In this document: positions 17,947 through 27,823 of the stretch, piece by piece
Numbering within the stretch: the stretch's first letter is position 1
How the letters are laid out: each line of letters starts with the position of its first letter
Assembly: GCA_029263015.1 (NCBI GenBank)
Contig: JAJCYI010000014.1
Coordinates: 1 to 48,487, forward strand
From: Saprospiraceae bacterium
GTDB lineage: Bacteria; Bacteroidota; Bacteroidia; Chitinophagales; Saprospiraceae
Direction: 5' to 3'
Length of the DNA stretch: 48,487 nt
Notes under the pieces: generated by a model
What the model was told of the DNA's origin: nothing
Database searches by the model: none
What the model saw: only the letters and a program-made list of their open reading frames with translations
Program-made: the position numbers and the translations under genes

Positions 17947-20583
17947 CTACGGCTTCGGCGAAGGATCAGGGAAATCAGCGTACATGTTTTTTACGCGTGC
18001 ATCCGTTTCCCAAGCTTTAATATCTTCCAGAATAGTCAAGATTGTAGCATCGCTTTCAACCAAAGCTTTCCTTTCCGTTTCTTCTGCATTTTCGATTTGT
18101 TCTAATAGAACAGCATGGAGGTCATTGACGCTTTTGGTGGCGAGGAATCGTAGCCAGAAAATTTTACCCTCGCTCATGGCTACTTCTTTTAAGCGCGCTG
18201 CCGTTTTGATCATCGTGACAGCATTGGCTTTTGTTGAAATTGTTGCATAGCTTTCAATAAAGCCATACTGGGCAAAACCACCTACTTTGTCAAACTTTTC
18301 TTCAAAATAAGGAATGTGCGCAGGGTCTTCGGTCTGGGCGTATAGGTCTGCCAAGGTAAGAATGATGCCCTCACTATCTTCACCTTCCAATTTTTTTGCA
18401 GCAATCAATGCCTTTTCTTTATCGAGGCTCAAGAGTGCCTGGAGGCCAGCGGACACAACTTTGATCGCCTTGTCATTTTCAACTGCCTTTAAGGCCGTTG
18501 GTGCATATTTCTCATCAATTGTGGAGGCCAATTTGGTCATGGCCGCTTCACGCACATTTGAGTGTGGATCAGAAGCAACCATTTTTTCAAGTACTAAGCT
18601 GGTGTTGTCATCCAATTTAACCTGGCCAATAGCAAACATTCTTATCAACCAAAAAGGATCGTTCAGGGCTTTTTTGAAAATTGGCTCCGCCTCGGCTGAA
18701 CCGCCTTCCCCCAGTCTTGCCAACGCTTGGATGCGGTGGATAAAATTAGTTGAATTTTCATATTGGGCAATGTATTCAATGTCGCTTTTGGCTTCGTCGA
18801 TTTTCGCCAGCAAAAGCCCCTCACCGTCAAACACCATCAGCTCAGGATCCTTTTCGCAAGGAAGCGAAAAAGTTTGCACACGCTGGTCGATCCGCACCTC
18901 GTGCCTGGTCATTTTTCCATCTACATAAATATCAATCGCTACTGGTAAAATGAAAATAGCAGGATTCTCATTTGGGTCTTGTATTTGCTCCACCGTAATG
19001 ATCGCAGCGTTTGTTTCTTCGTCATAATCGTAATCCACCAATAGGTCGGGATGTCCTTGGCTGTAAAACCACTGGTTAAAAAACCAATTCAAATCCATTC
19101 CTGTCACGTCCTCGAAAGCCAACCTAAGTTCATGTCCTTCTACATCAGATAAGGCATTGTCTTTTAGGTATTTATGCAAGCCAGCAAAAAAAGCGTCATC
19201 ACCAACGATGTACCGGAGCATGTGCAGGACAAGGCCGCCTTTGTTGTAACTGTGCGAGTCAAACATATCCTCTTTGTCATCATAACTAAAGTGCATCAAT
19301 GGGTGAACGCCCTGCTGCATAGCCTGCCCCATGTACCCTTGCACTTCCTGTAAACGGTGAAAATCTGCCTCGTCACGGCCATATTTATGTTCCAGCCAAA
19401 GGTACTCGCTGTAATTGGCGAACCCTTCGTTCAGGGTCAGGTTGGCCCAGCTTTCGCAGGTCACGTAATCACCGAACCAGTGGTGGAACATCTCATGTGC
19501 CACTACTTTTTCGTTTTGTAAATTGTCGATCAGCTCCCGATCGGTTGCTTGCATAAAATCCCCGAAAATGACACCAGTTGTGTTTTCCATCGCTCCAGAC
19601 ACATAATCCCTCACCACCACCTGTGAATATTTCTGCCAAGGGTATTTTAGATCGAGTTGTTCTGAAAACAAGGTCAACATTTCAGGCGTGTGCGGGAAAA
19701 TATCACGGGCGTATTCTTCAAATTCCGGCTCCACAAAATAATCGACTGAGATACCGTTCCAATCATCTTTCACCACTGCGTACTCACCAACAGCGATCAT
19801 AAAAAGGTAAGGGGCATGTGGCATGTCCATTTTCCAATAATCAGTCCTTGTGCCATCGCTGTTCTTTTTTGATGAAATGAGTAGGCCGTTGGAGAGTGTT
19901 TTGAAACGGTCTTCCACAGTCAGGTATATTTCTTCGGTGCAACGCTCGTTCGGCTTGTCAATGGTCGGGAACCAACGGGAGTTATTTTCTGTCTCGCCCT
20001 GTGTCCAAATCTGCTGTGGCTTGCCCGGTTCTTCATTCCGTGGGTTGATGAAAAACAGCCCCTTGTCGGAAGTGATCGCCTTGCTCCCACCCGATTGGCT
20101 CGGCGTGGCCGTGTAATCGAAAAAGAGTTTAAATTCCTCGTCGCGGTCAAATCTTTTACTCAAATCAATGGTAATCAATTGGCCGTCGTATTCATATCTC
20201 AGGGGTGAATCCGATCCTTCAAAAGTGATTTTATGAAACTCAAAACCTTTTGCATCGAGGGTTACTTTATCGGTGGCGTAGAAATAGGGTTTCAAGGTCA
20301 AAGTCGCTTTTCCAACCACTTGTTCGTTTTCCCAATCGAATCGTAAATCCAGTTTGGTGTGGAGCAGGTCATGTTCTCTTTTTTGGCTGGGACTGTACGC
20401 TGGGAGTTCATAGTTCTCAGGTTCTTCAGGAACGGTTGTTTCGGTCAACCCTTCCGGCCTGGGGGCGGTGACCACCATTGTGTCGAGGTCAACTTCGGCT
20501 GGCAGTAAAATAGGTTGATACGTCTTTTGGCTACAGCTCCAAAAAAGAGAAGTGGCCAACAATAAATAAAATATATTTTTCAT
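17947..20583 (-). CDS. M1-family metallo-aminopeptidase lipoprotein with HEAT-like C-terminus
   Basis: An 878-residue protein. The signal MKNIFYLLLATSLFWSCSQK indicates a lipoprotein. The exopeptidase motif GAMEN lies near residue 329, and the zinc site VVAHEMFHHWFGDYVT near 362 is followed by the third ligand in LNEGFANYSEYL, as in gluzincins. It should trim N-terminal residues from peptides in the periplasm. After the catalytic and beta domains, the last 250 residues are helical repeats (ARLGEGGSAEAEPIFKKAL, VREAAMTKLASTI) resembling HEAT/ERAP-like repeats. The ATG at 20583 is preferred to the TTG one codon upstream. Its promoter overlaps the terminator of the next gene upstream. Confidence 0.9.
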   Translation of the reverse strand: MKNIFYLLLATSLFWSCSQKTYQPILLPAEVDLDTMVVTAPRPEGLTETTVPEEPENYELPAYSPSQKREHDLLHTKLDLRFDWENEQVVGKATLTLKPYFYATDKVTLDAKGFEFHKITFEGSDSPLRYEYDGQLITIDLSKRFDRDEEFKLFFDYTATPSQSGGSKAITSDKGLFFINPRNEEPGKPQQIWTQGETENNSRWFPTIDKPNERCTEEIYLTVEDRFKTLSNGLLISSKKNSDGTRTDYWKMDMPHAPYLFMIAVGEYAVVKDDWNGISVDYFVEPEFEEYARDIFPHTPEMLTLFSEQLDLKYPWQKYSQVVVRDYVSGAMENTTGVIFGDFMQATDRELIDNLQNEKVVAHEMFHHWFGDYVTCESWANLTLNEGFANYSEYLWLEHKYGRDEADFHRLQEVQGYMGQAMQQGVHPLMHFSYDDKEDMFDSHSYNKGGLVLHMLRYIVGDDAFFAGLHKYLKDNALSDVEGHELRLAFEDVTGMDLNWFFNQWFYSQGHPDLLVDYDYDEETNAAIITVEQIQDPNENPAIFILPVAIDIYVDGKMTRHEVRIDQRVQTFSLPCEKDPELMVFDGEGLLLAKIDEAKSDIEYIAQYENSTNFIHRIQALARLGEGGSAEAEPIFKKALNDPFWLIRMFAIGQVKLDDNTSLVLEKMVASDPHSNVREAAMTKLASTIDEKYAPTALKAVENDKAIKVVSAGLQALLSLDKEKALIAAKKLEGEDSEGIILTLADLYAQTEDPAHIPYFEEKFDKVGGFAQYGFIESYATISTKANAVTMIKTAARLKEVAMSEGKIFWLRFLATKSVNDLHAVLLEQIENAEETERKALVESDATILTILEDIKAWETDARVKNMYADFPDPSPKP

Positions 20584-20648
20584 CAATTGAAATTTATAAG
20601 ATTATGGTTCTAAGGCATAGAAAGATGATACTTTCAGAAAAAGGGTTG

Positions 20649-20681
20649 CAAAGGTAAGATAAGGGGCATAGAAATAACAAA
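20649..20681 (-). promoter_or_regulatory. Promoter of the M1 aminopeptidase gene
   Basis: On the minus strand TTTG (20681-20678) is followed after 21 bases by TACCTTTG (20656-20649), a good fit to the Bacteroidota consensus. The TTTG lies at the foot of the terminator hairpin of the carboxypeptidase gene upstream. Confidence 0.65.
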
Positions 20682-20708
20682 GGGGCTTGTTCACAACAAG
20701 CCCTTTTG
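20678..20708 (-). terminator. Terminator of the M14 carboxypeptidase gene
   Basis: The hairpin AAAGGGGCTTGTT / AACAAGCCCTTT has loop CAC and lies 27 bases past the stop at 20735. On the minus strand it is followed by TTATTTC. Its trailing bases double as the -33 box of the next gene. Confidence 0.75.
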
Positions 20709-20734
20709 TTCAAAACCAAAATGTCCAACACCTT

Positions 20735-23266
20735 CTAATTCACCAAAAACAAGGCATTGCTGAACACCAGTTTCCCCTCCTCCCAAAATGACCGGAACAA
20801 TGGGTTGTCAATCAAATAAACTACTTTGCCACGGCCTTTGCTCTGCACTGCAAAAATCGCAGAGTTGTTCAGTTTCTTTTTAAGGTTTGAACCGATGAAT
20901 CCAAGCGATAGGTATTCTTCTTCCAGATAGGCGACATTCCATGTGTTTTTCAATAGATCAAACCGTGCTGGGCTTGTTTTCAACGAATAGTAATAATCCT
21001 TCAAACCAAATCCAAGCGGGTGAGAGTTGTCCATTTTAGCCCGAACGACAGCGCCAGGCATATTGTTGGTGACAGAAACCCGTACCCGGTCTTTGTAAAT
21101 GGCGGTGCGGTGGTCGAGGGCTATTTCTTCGGCTTCGGTCTTAGCAGCTTTCTCGTCTTCGTCCTTGGCATATTTCTTCAAGGCAAAACCATCTTTCCCA
21201 GCCAGCGAACGGTTGGCAGCACCGATGGCAATGATACGGCCTCCAGCGCTCGTCCATTTGCCAAGTTTTTCAAGCGCCTTTTCATTAAAATTGAATGAAC
21301 CTTCTGGCAAAACCAAGGTATTGTAATTATCCAAATCAAACCGGGAAAGTTGATCAGCATCAATAATGGTAGCGGGGTAATCAATATCTCGGTCAAAGTA
21401 AAACCAAACCTGCCCAAATTCATTGTTGAAAGTTTTCTCTCCAGACAAAACCAGCACTTCTGGCTTGGTGATGAGGCGCATGGCCGACGAACCAAAATCC
21501 TGTCCTTGTGTCGTGAACCCAGTTTCCACAGTCATCAGGTCTGCTCCATATTTGGCAGCAGCGGCCAATACCGTTTTATCAAAATCAGCATTTTTTCTAT
21601 TATCTGCTTTAGTGACAATCAGCGTACCGGCAGCGTGGGTTTTTCCTTCCACAGCAAACGGTGATTGCGCAGACCTTACCAGCAGGTCGTTTTTCAACAG
21701 CTCACCCAATAGTTTTGCACTTCGCATGGAATTCCAGTGGAACAAATAAGCATAAGGTGTTTTTTGGACAGCTTTCACCGCCTTATTTTCTGGAACAGAA
21801 TAACCTTGCGAGGATTCGATGGATTTGGTGGTCGCATAACCCTCTAACCCATGAGCATGCATCAACGACCATGCAGTGATGTCGTAGGTGAGTGAGTCTA
21901 TCAATTCATGTTCAGGTTCAAATAGCACTTGGGCCAGCAGACCTTTTGGCTGATTGGCACTGATGATAAGGTCACCCTCACTGATATTGATCTTACCTTC
22001 TTTGCCTGTAAAATAATCGAAGCCCGAAACCGAAGAACTCGTCTTTGTCGCAGTTCCATAATGGATGTCGTGCAGGTCGAGCAGGCTTGTTAGTGTAGTC
22101 AGCTTGTATGCGGGATTGGATGCTTTGACGATAAAGGTTTTGTACTTGCCAGGGGGATTGTTTTTCGAGTTCAAATAATAATCCTTAAAATTCTGTACCA
22201 AACGGCCAGCATTTTTCGAGGAAACTTCAACCGTTGAAAGTGAAGTGGTGGTATGGTGTGCTACTCGGTCGTAGAGTGTCAGGGTATCGCCGTTCGGCAT
22301 TTCGATGGCACGGCCAGCGCGGGAATGGCCACCCTGCTCATAAGTCATGCCGATGGCGCCGTTAAAACAAGGGTAGGTGTCTCCGTAACTTGGATAAAAC
22401 AGGTCGAAAACTTCTTTCGTGAAATACAGCCAACCGTTTTCATCAAAATAACCAGCGTGGTTCTTGCCAATCTCCACTTGAAAATCCGACTGCCATTGCG
22501 TCAAATATTTATGGTAAGGTTGTGCTGCTGGCGCAAAATAATATGGCGCATTATAATATTGTTCATGCAAATCGGCAACTACATGTGGTAACCAATCATT
22601 GTAAATCTTTATCCTATTCTGAGATTCTACCTGGGTTGCCCAAGCCCAGTCTCGGTTCAGGTCAAAGCAATAATGGTTGACCCGACCGCCTGGCCAAGGT
22701 TCGTTGTGCTCTCTTGCATGTGGTTCGGGGTCAGGCAGGTCGGGACTGGCTTGTCGATACCATGAGGTATAGCGGCTGTACCCATCAGGGTTCACGCTTG
22801 GCTCTATCAGCACCACTGTATTTTCCAACCAGCTACTTGTTTCAGCATTTGTTGGATTTGCGAGATCATATATCACCTGCATGGATGCTTCCGAGCCTGC
22901 TGCCTCATTGCCATGAACACTAAAACCTAACCACACAAAAGAGATTGGATTTGGGTCATTGGTTAGGCCGTTTTCAATGCCGGCATTTCGGAGGTTGTTC
23001 AGTCTTATCTCCTCAATGCGTTGCATGTTATCAGATGAGGAAATGATAGCCAATACCTGAGGACGCTCTTGGTTGGTGCGCCCAAATTCCTGCAATTGCA
23101 CCCGGTCGCTATTAGCAGCCACGTGCTGGAAATAGTTGACCAACATGACATGTTCTGTGAACTGCTCGCCGAGGTTGTGAGAGAGAAATTGGTTGGGGGA
23201 TTGGAGTTGGGCGTTCGCTGTGAGGGCGAATGCGAGGAAGTAGATCGAAATGATTATTTGTCGCAT
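20735..23266 (-). CDS. M14-family zinc carboxypeptidase, secreted
   Basis: An 843-residue protein with signal peptide MRQIIISIYFLAFALTANAQ. The M14 site is intact: HGNE (His118, Glu121), DLHEQ (His234) as third zinc ligand, and MTYEQGG with the catalytic Glu310; DLNRDW (about 202-207) and PDGYSRY mark the substrate pocket. The C-terminal part contains VLVLSGEKTFNNEFGQVWFY and GRIIAIGAANRSL, a flavodoxin or GATase-like segment common to this Bacteroidota group. It should remove C-terminal residues from exported peptides. The ATG at 23266 is chosen over a TTG at 23284. It lies 57 bases downstream of gcvT, without a clear promoter of its own. Confidence 0.88.
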   Translation of the reverse strand: MRQIIISIYFLAFALTANAQLQSPNQFLSHNLGEQFTEHVMLVNYFQHVAANSDRVQLQEFGRTNQERPQVLAIISSSDNMQRIEEIRLNNLRNAGIENGLTNDPNPISFVWLGFSVHGNEAAGSEASMQVIYDLANPTNAETSSWLENTVVLIEPSVNPDGYSRYTSWYRQASPDLPDPEPHAREHNEPWPGGRVNHYCFDLNRDWAWATQVESQNRIKIYNDWLPHVVADLHEQYYNAPYYFAPAAQPYHKYLTQWQSDFQVEIGKNHAGYFDENGWLYFTKEVFDLFYPSYGDTYPCFNGAIGMTYEQGGHSRAGRAIEMPNGDTLTLYDRVAHHTTTSLSTVEVSSKNAGRLVQNFKDYYLNSKNNPPGKYKTFIVKASNPAYKLTTLTSLLDLHDIHYGTATKTSSSVSGFDYFTGKEGKINISEGDLIISANQPKGLLAQVLFEPEHELIDSLTYDITAWSLMHAHGLEGYATTKSIESSQGYSVPENKAVKAVQKTPYAYLFHWNSMRSAKLLGELLKNDLLVRSAQSPFAVEGKTHAAGTLIVTKADNRKNADFDKTVLAAAAKYGADLMTVETGFTTQGQDFGSSAMRLITKPEVLVLSGEKTFNNEFGQVWFYFDRDIDYPATIIDADQLSRFDLDNYNTLVLPEGSFNFNEKALEKLGKWTSAGGRIIAIGAANRSLAGKDGFALKKYAKDEDEKAAKTEAEEIALDHRTAIYKDRVRVSVTNNMPGAVVRAKMDNSHPLGFGLKDYYYSLKTSPARFDLLKNTWNVAYLEEEYLSLGFIGSNLKKKLNNSAIFAVQSKGRGKVVYLIDNPLFRSFWEEGKLVFSNALFLVN

Positions 23267-23323
23267 GTTCTTTTTGAATTTCAAAAAATGAGATGGCTAT
23301 ATCAAGGTGACTATTTTACTTTT

Positions 23324-24430
23324 TCACCCTTTATAAAATGGCACTTTCGCCACCTTGGCCGCCAACCGCTTTTTCCCTGCTACAATGTTTATTTCCGTTC
23401 CCTCAGCAGCAAATGCTGTTTTTACGTAACCCATTCCAATAGGCTTGTCCAAAGAAGGGGACTGGGTGCCGGAAGTGACAATTCCGATTTCATTGCCATC
23501 CGTATCTTCGATCAGGTAATCATGTCGGGGTACGCGGCGATCCAACACCTCGAAACCGATCAGCTTGCTGGTAATGCCTTCTGCCCTTTGTTTTTGGAAA
23601 ATTTCGACAGAATTAAAGTCGCCTTTTTTGGTTTTGGTGATCCAGCCAAGCCCTGCCTCTATGGGCGATGTGGTGTCGCTGATGTCATTTCCGTAAAGGG
23701 CAAACCCCATTTCCAAACGGAGCGTATCGCGTGCACCTAAGCCAATAGGCTTAATGCCGTAATCTTTGCCTGCGGCAAAAACGGCTTCCCAAAGTTGCAA
23801 CAAATCTTTATTTTCAACATACAGCTCAAACCCTCCAGAACCAGTGTAGCCTGTTGCTGAGATCACTACATTATCAATGCCAGCGAAAGTACCTTTGGCG
23901 AAGGTGTAATATTTCATGCTAGCCAAATCCACATCGGTCAACGATTGTAGAGCTTCTGTAGCTTTTGGCCCTTGCACAGCAAGAAGTCCACAATTGTCAG
24001 AAATATTTATCATCTCTGTATCGAAGGTATTGTGCTGCGAAATCCAGTTCCAGTCCTTTTCAATATTGGATGCATTAACCACTAGCATGAAAGCCATTTC
24101 ACCTTCCGCACATTGGTCTTCCGGTAAACGGTACACAAGTAGATCGTCCACGACACCCCCATTATGATTGGGCAGACAGGAATATTGGGCGTCGCCAATA
24201 TTGAGTTTGGAGGCGTTGTTGGAAGTAACTTTTTGAATAAGGTCGAGGGCTTCTTTTCCGCGCACGATAAACTCGCCCATGTGGGATACATCGAACACTC
24301 CCACACCACTGCGCACGGTGTTGTGTTCTTCCCGTATTCCTTCATAAGAAATGGGCATATTGTATCCTGCAAACTCGGCCATTCTGGCATTCAGCGAAAT
24401 GTGCTTTTCGGTAAGTGGTGTTGATTTCAT
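23324..24430 (-). CDS. gcvT: Glycine cleavage system aminomethyltransferase (T protein)
   Basis: A 368-residue cytoplasmic enzyme of standard length. It transfers the methylene group from aminomethyl-lipoyl H protein to tetrahydrofolate, releasing ammonia. Typical segments are [68 protein letters not shown] and the C-terminal [20 protein letters not shown]. The gcvH and gcvP genes are not nearby. The 32-base gap to the upstream methyltransferase gene leaves no room for a glycine riboswitch. Confidence 0.95.
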   Translation of the reverse strand: MKSTPLTEKHISLNARMAEFAGYNMPISYEGIREEHNTVRSGVGVFDVSHMGEFIVRGKEALDLIQKVTSNNASKLNIGDAQYSCLPNHNGGVVDDLLVYRLPEDQCAEGEMAFMLVVNASNIEKDWNWISQHNTFDTEMINISDNCGLLAVQGPKATEALQSLTDVDLASMKYYTFAKGTFAGIDNVVISATGYTGSGGFELYVENKDLLQLWEAVFAAGKDYGIKPIGLGARDTLRLEMGFALYGNDISDTTSPIEAGLGWITKTKKGDFNSVEIFQKQRAEGITSKLIGFEVLDRRVPRHDYLIEDTDGNEIGIVTSGTQSPSLDKPIGMGYVKTAFAAEGTEINIVAGKKRLAAKVAKVPFYKG

Positions 24431-24462
24431 ATCTGTATAAATATAATTTATTAAAATGTCTT

Positions 24463-25761
24463 TTAATTATTTTTGCTTGGCTGCAAGTTCAAAAATTTTT
24501 TCTTGTGCTTAAAATCGGATCTGGAATCTACATCCACAAATCCCGTTTTTATCAAATGGGCATTTAAGAAAGTGCGGTTTTTTAGAAAAAAATAGCAAGC
24601 CTTGTCTTCGGCTATATTCTTATCAAACCGGAGATACACTTTTTGGCCTTTTGTTTTTTTGTCCAAAAATTCAATGGCTTTTTTGTCGTATCTTCTTTTT
24701 GCTTTTATTCCCAAGAGTTGCAGAACCCTTCCATCGTTCAACTCGACCATTTCAGAACTGATTATTTTTTTAATCGAAAAATAAGTTTCCCGGCCTTCCT
24801 TTTTGGCATTGTTGATCTGTGAGCCAAATTGTTTTTTGCTAGGATCGATTTTTTTGTCGAGTTGTAGTGGGTCTTTAAAGATATAAGGCAGTTTGGATAT
24901 TTCTTTTTTAGGATCGAATTTCAGTTCATCCTTCAAAAATTCAAATTGCTCTTGGCTTTTCCCCATCTCCAGTTTTTCTTTTATTTTCGGGAAATAGAAT
25001 TCATTGATTTCGTAACCGATTGAATTCCGTTGGAGATTTTTAGCAGCCAACGAGGTCGTTCCGCTCCCCAAAAAGGGATCCAAAACGGTATCTCCCACAA
25101 AGGCGAACATCTTTATCAAGCGAGCGGGGAGTTCTTCTGGGAACATGGCAATATGTCCATCCTGCTTCGCGCCACTAAAATTCCAATGACCGGAAAAATA
25201 GGTGTTCCATTCTTCTTTGGTCATGGCGGACTTCGCTTTTAGTTCAGGATCTGGCTTTGGTGCTTTTCCATGTTTTTTGAAAAGCAGAATAAACTCGTAG
25301 TCCAATTTCAAAATGCCATTTCGGGGATTGGGATAACTGCCCATGATGGTGGCGCCACCTGTTGTATTAGTCGTGGTAATTTTCTGCCAAATAACCGCCC
25401 CCATGTAATCGAAGCCGACCGTTTCGCAAAATTTAATTATTTCCGTCCGGATGGGGATGACTTTATACCTCCCATAATAGACCGAGCGGGCAAATTGGTC
25501 GCCAATATTAACACAAAGCCGACAGCCTGGATGCAGCACGCGATGGCATTCTTTCCAAACCAAATTGAGGTCGTTAATGTAATTTTCGTAGCTGTCGTGA
25601 TAGCCAATTTGATCGTCCGTGCCATAATCTTTGAGTTGCCAATAAGGCGGGGAGGTTGCCACCAAATGTACTGACCCATCGGAAAGCAGGTTCATTTGTC
25701 GGCTGTCGCCGTGGATGATTTTATGGTTGGTTTGCAAATGCTGTCGGCTATTAAGTAACAA
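24463..25761 (-). CDS. DNA methyltransferase (N4-cytosine/N6-adenine) fused to a degenerate SNase-like domain
   Basis: A 432-residue protein. Motif IV TSPPYW (36-41) precedes motif [10 protein letters not shown] (228-236), the beta-class order; the SPPYW form is typical of N4-cytosine enzymes. A linker rich in Lys/Asp (260-325) leads to a C-terminal domain at 326-425. Its pattern ([50 protein letters not shown]) follows the staphylococcal-nuclease fold, but the equivalents of catalytic Arg35, Glu43 and Arg87 appear absent. The start is uncertain: the first in-frame ATG is inside the fold (residue 23), so TTG at 25761 is used. No nuclease gene is adjacent, so it looks like an orphan methylase in a cell-wall/peptidase gene string. 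Confidence 0.8.
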   Translation of the reverse strand: MLLNSRQHLQTNHKIIHGDSRQMNLLSDGSVHLVATSPPYWQLKDYGTDDQIGYHDSYENYINDLNLVWKECHRVLHPGCRLCVNIGDQFARSVYYGRYKVIPIRTEIIKFCETVGFDYMGAVIWQKITTTNTTGGATIMGSYPNPRNGILKLDYEFILLFKKHGKAPKPDPELKAKSAMTKEEWNTYFSGHWNFSGAKQDGHIAMFPEELPARLIKMFAFVGDTVLDPFLGSGTTSLAAKNLQRNSIGYEINEFYFPKIKEKLEMGKSQEQFEFLKDELKFDPKKEISKLPYIFKDPLQLDKKIDPSKKQFGSQINNAKKEGRETYFSIKKIISSEMVELNDGRVLQLLGIKAKRRYDKKAIEFLDKKTKGQKVYLRFDKNIAEDKACYFFLKNRTFLNAHLIKTGFVDVDSRSDFKHKKKFLNLQPSKNN

Positions 25762-25780
25762 ATAGCGTTTTCGTAAAAAC

Positions 25781-27793
25781 CTATTTTTTCTCAGTGAATA
25801 CTATTTCATTGATCACATCACCCACTTGTATCTGTTGTACGACCTCCATGCCGCTTTCAACCTTGGCAAAAATGGTATAGTTGCCATCGAGGTGTGGAGT
25901 TGGGGAATGGGTGATGAAAAATTGATTGCTTTCGGTATGGTTTCCTGCTGATGCCATACCCACATAACCTTCTTCATCGTAATGGAGGTAGGGCAATTCT
26001 GATCGAATGGCATAATTTAGACTGCCATATCCATCGCCACGGGAACAGCCTCCTTGCACCACAAAATTGGGCACGACCCGGTGAAAGTTTTTTTCACTGT
26101 AATAGCCATCTTTCACTAACTCTATAAAATTAGCAACTGTACCAGGAGCATAGACAGGCAACAATTTTAGCGTAATATCGCCTTTGGTGGTTTTGATGAC
26201 CGCTCGTGTCCCTTCCTTTAAATCAGTGACTAATTTCCAAGGAATAGGGTGGGTGAATCGAGGCTGGCCAGGAAGTACTTGTGGCTCGCCATTAAAATAA
26301 TCAAGTGTTTTTTTAATTTCGTTATAAGTTTCTATTTCTTGTGGGAGGCGAAGCTTGCCGAGCGCATTTTCCAAAATGACAAGGCTGTCAAACGTCTCTT
26401 GAAAATTGAGCTTTGGATCGCGGAGTACTTCTGCTGCCACTGCCATCATGCCTACGTCGCCATTTTCAATAGCATCCCTAAAACAGTCACTCAGTTCTCT
26501 TTTAACACGTCGGCCTCCGCCGAAATAGGATCGGAAATTTGGCATCCGGGCAATGCTCGCCAGGGCTTCCACGCTCGCAGTCCGCACCGGTAGATACTCG
26601 GAAGGGAAAGCGGCATCTCTGATATAGCGATAATTCCATCCAAAATTAGCCATTGCCCGAAGGGCAGCTGCTTTCTCATAGGGGTTGGGCGAATTTTCGT
26701 AAAGGCGACGGAGTTCCCAATTCAGGTAGTTGCGGCTTTCTTCAAAAACGGCTGGCAAGTACTTCAAGGCAGCGCTGTAAAGCGGCATGGCCACTTCCCA
26801 ATGCCGCCCAGGAGCTTTTGCCATCTGCCAATAAACTGTTGCATCTTCTGGAATGCCAATTTGAATAAAAATCTCAGCGGCCATCTGCGCTATGGCTACA
26901 TCAGAATCCTCTATGGCCTGCAGGACAACAGGCTTGACCTTTTCGTAACTAAAATTGGTGAGGGCTCTCAAAATATTGACTTTGACCCTTGGGTCTTTCT
27001 CGATGTTAAACTGGTACAACAGTGCATTGGCCGCACGTTCGGACTTTGTTTTGCCTAATGCAATCACCAGTGCCATTCGGATGCGGGGGTCGTCCTCACG
27101 GGGTATAGCAAGTGCGATCTCGCCATCCTCGTCCTCGAGGTTGATTGTTGAGGCCCTGCTCAGGTAATTGGCTCCAATAAACCTGACGCTTCCAGGGTAT
27201 CTGCTTCCAGTGGCAAACCCTAACATTTTTTCGGTGCCTTCCGGTGTTGTTATTTCGCGGAGTGCATATCGGTACAAGCCCCAAGCCTGTCCTTCCAACA
27301 AGGTAGTGTCGTGGGTGGTGTAGGTGCTGATGGTTGCCAGTTTTTCTGCCAAATTAGGATTGCCGCATTTGCCGATTGCTTCCATGATAGCCGCATTGAA
27401 AAACCGGGAGACGCCCGAAGTATCTGTTCTGTCAAATGCTTTTAGCAGTGATTCTTCAGCCGACTGTTGTCCGATCTGCCCCAGTGAATACGCTGCGGAT
27501 ACCCGAACAGCATCAAACGGATCATAAAGCAATAGACGTAAACCGTCCACTGCGGAAGAGTCCTTTATAGAAGCAAAGGCGAGGGCTGAAAGGTAGCGGT
27601 AGGTGGCGTCGTGGTGTCTTAAATAAGGAATGAGGCTATCTGTTAAACCTCGGTCTTGTAAATCGTATAACTTTTGTATCCCTGGGTTGGTGAAGTCAAC
27701 ATACACATCGTGCAATCCTTCCTCTGTTGGCGGGACACATTGCGTCAAAAAAAATGCCGCTATGAGAAAAGATAGGATTTTAGGTTTGTTCAT
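25781..27793 (-). CDS. Lipoprotein with HEAT repeats and cyclophilin-type peptidyl-prolyl isomerase domain
   Basis: A 670-residue lipoprotein (MNKPKILSFLIAAFFLTQCV, Cys19). Residues from about 45 to 470 form HEAT-type helical pairs, for example AVRVSAAYSLGQIGQQSAEE and RMALVIALGKTKSERAANAL. The C-terminal 150 residues are a cyclophilin: GDITLKLLPVYAPGTVANFI, FHRVVPNFVVQGG, GMASAGNHTESNQFFITHSP and PHLDGNYTIFAKV. It is probably a periplasmic folding factor that docks clients or partners on the helical scaffold. It follows the penicillin-binding protein by 30 bases on the same strand, so a link with envelope assembly is plausible. Confidence 0.88.
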   Translation of the reverse strand: MNKPKILSFLIAAFFLTQCVPPTEEGLHDVYVDFTNPGIQKLYDLQDRGLTDSLIPYLRHHDATYRYLSALAFASIKDSSAVDGLRLLLYDPFDAVRVSAAYSLGQIGQQSAEESLLKAFDRTDTSGVSRFFNAAIMEAIGKCGNPNLAEKLATISTYTTHDTTLLEGQAWGLYRYALREITTPEGTEKMLGFATGSRYPGSVRFIGANYLSRASTINLEDEDGEIALAIPREDDPRIRMALVIALGKTKSERAANALLYQFNIEKDPRVKVNILRALTNFSYEKVKPVVLQAIEDSDVAIAQMAAEIFIQIGIPEDATVYWQMAKAPGRHWEVAMPLYSAALKYLPAVFEESRNYLNWELRRLYENSPNPYEKAAALRAMANFGWNYRYIRDAAFPSEYLPVRTASVEALASIARMPNFRSYFGGGRRVKRELSDCFRDAIENGDVGMMAVAAEVLRDPKLNFQETFDSLVILENALGKLRLPQEIETYNEIKKTLDYFNGEPQVLPGQPRFTHPIPWKLVTDLKEGTRAVIKTTKGDITLKLLPVYAPGTVANFIELVKDGYYSEKNFHRVVPNFVVQGGCSRGDGYGSLNYAIRSELPYLHYDEEGYVGMASAGNHTESNQFFITHSPTPHLDGNYTIFAKVESGMEVVQQIQVGDVINEIVFTEKK

Positions 27794-27823
27794 TTAAATG
27801 CTAAAAATGAAATTCGTTATTCG

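Noticed and set aside
24431-24462. Glycine riboswitch ahead of gcvT
   Set aside because: The gap to the upstream gene is only about 32 bases, too short for an aptamer.
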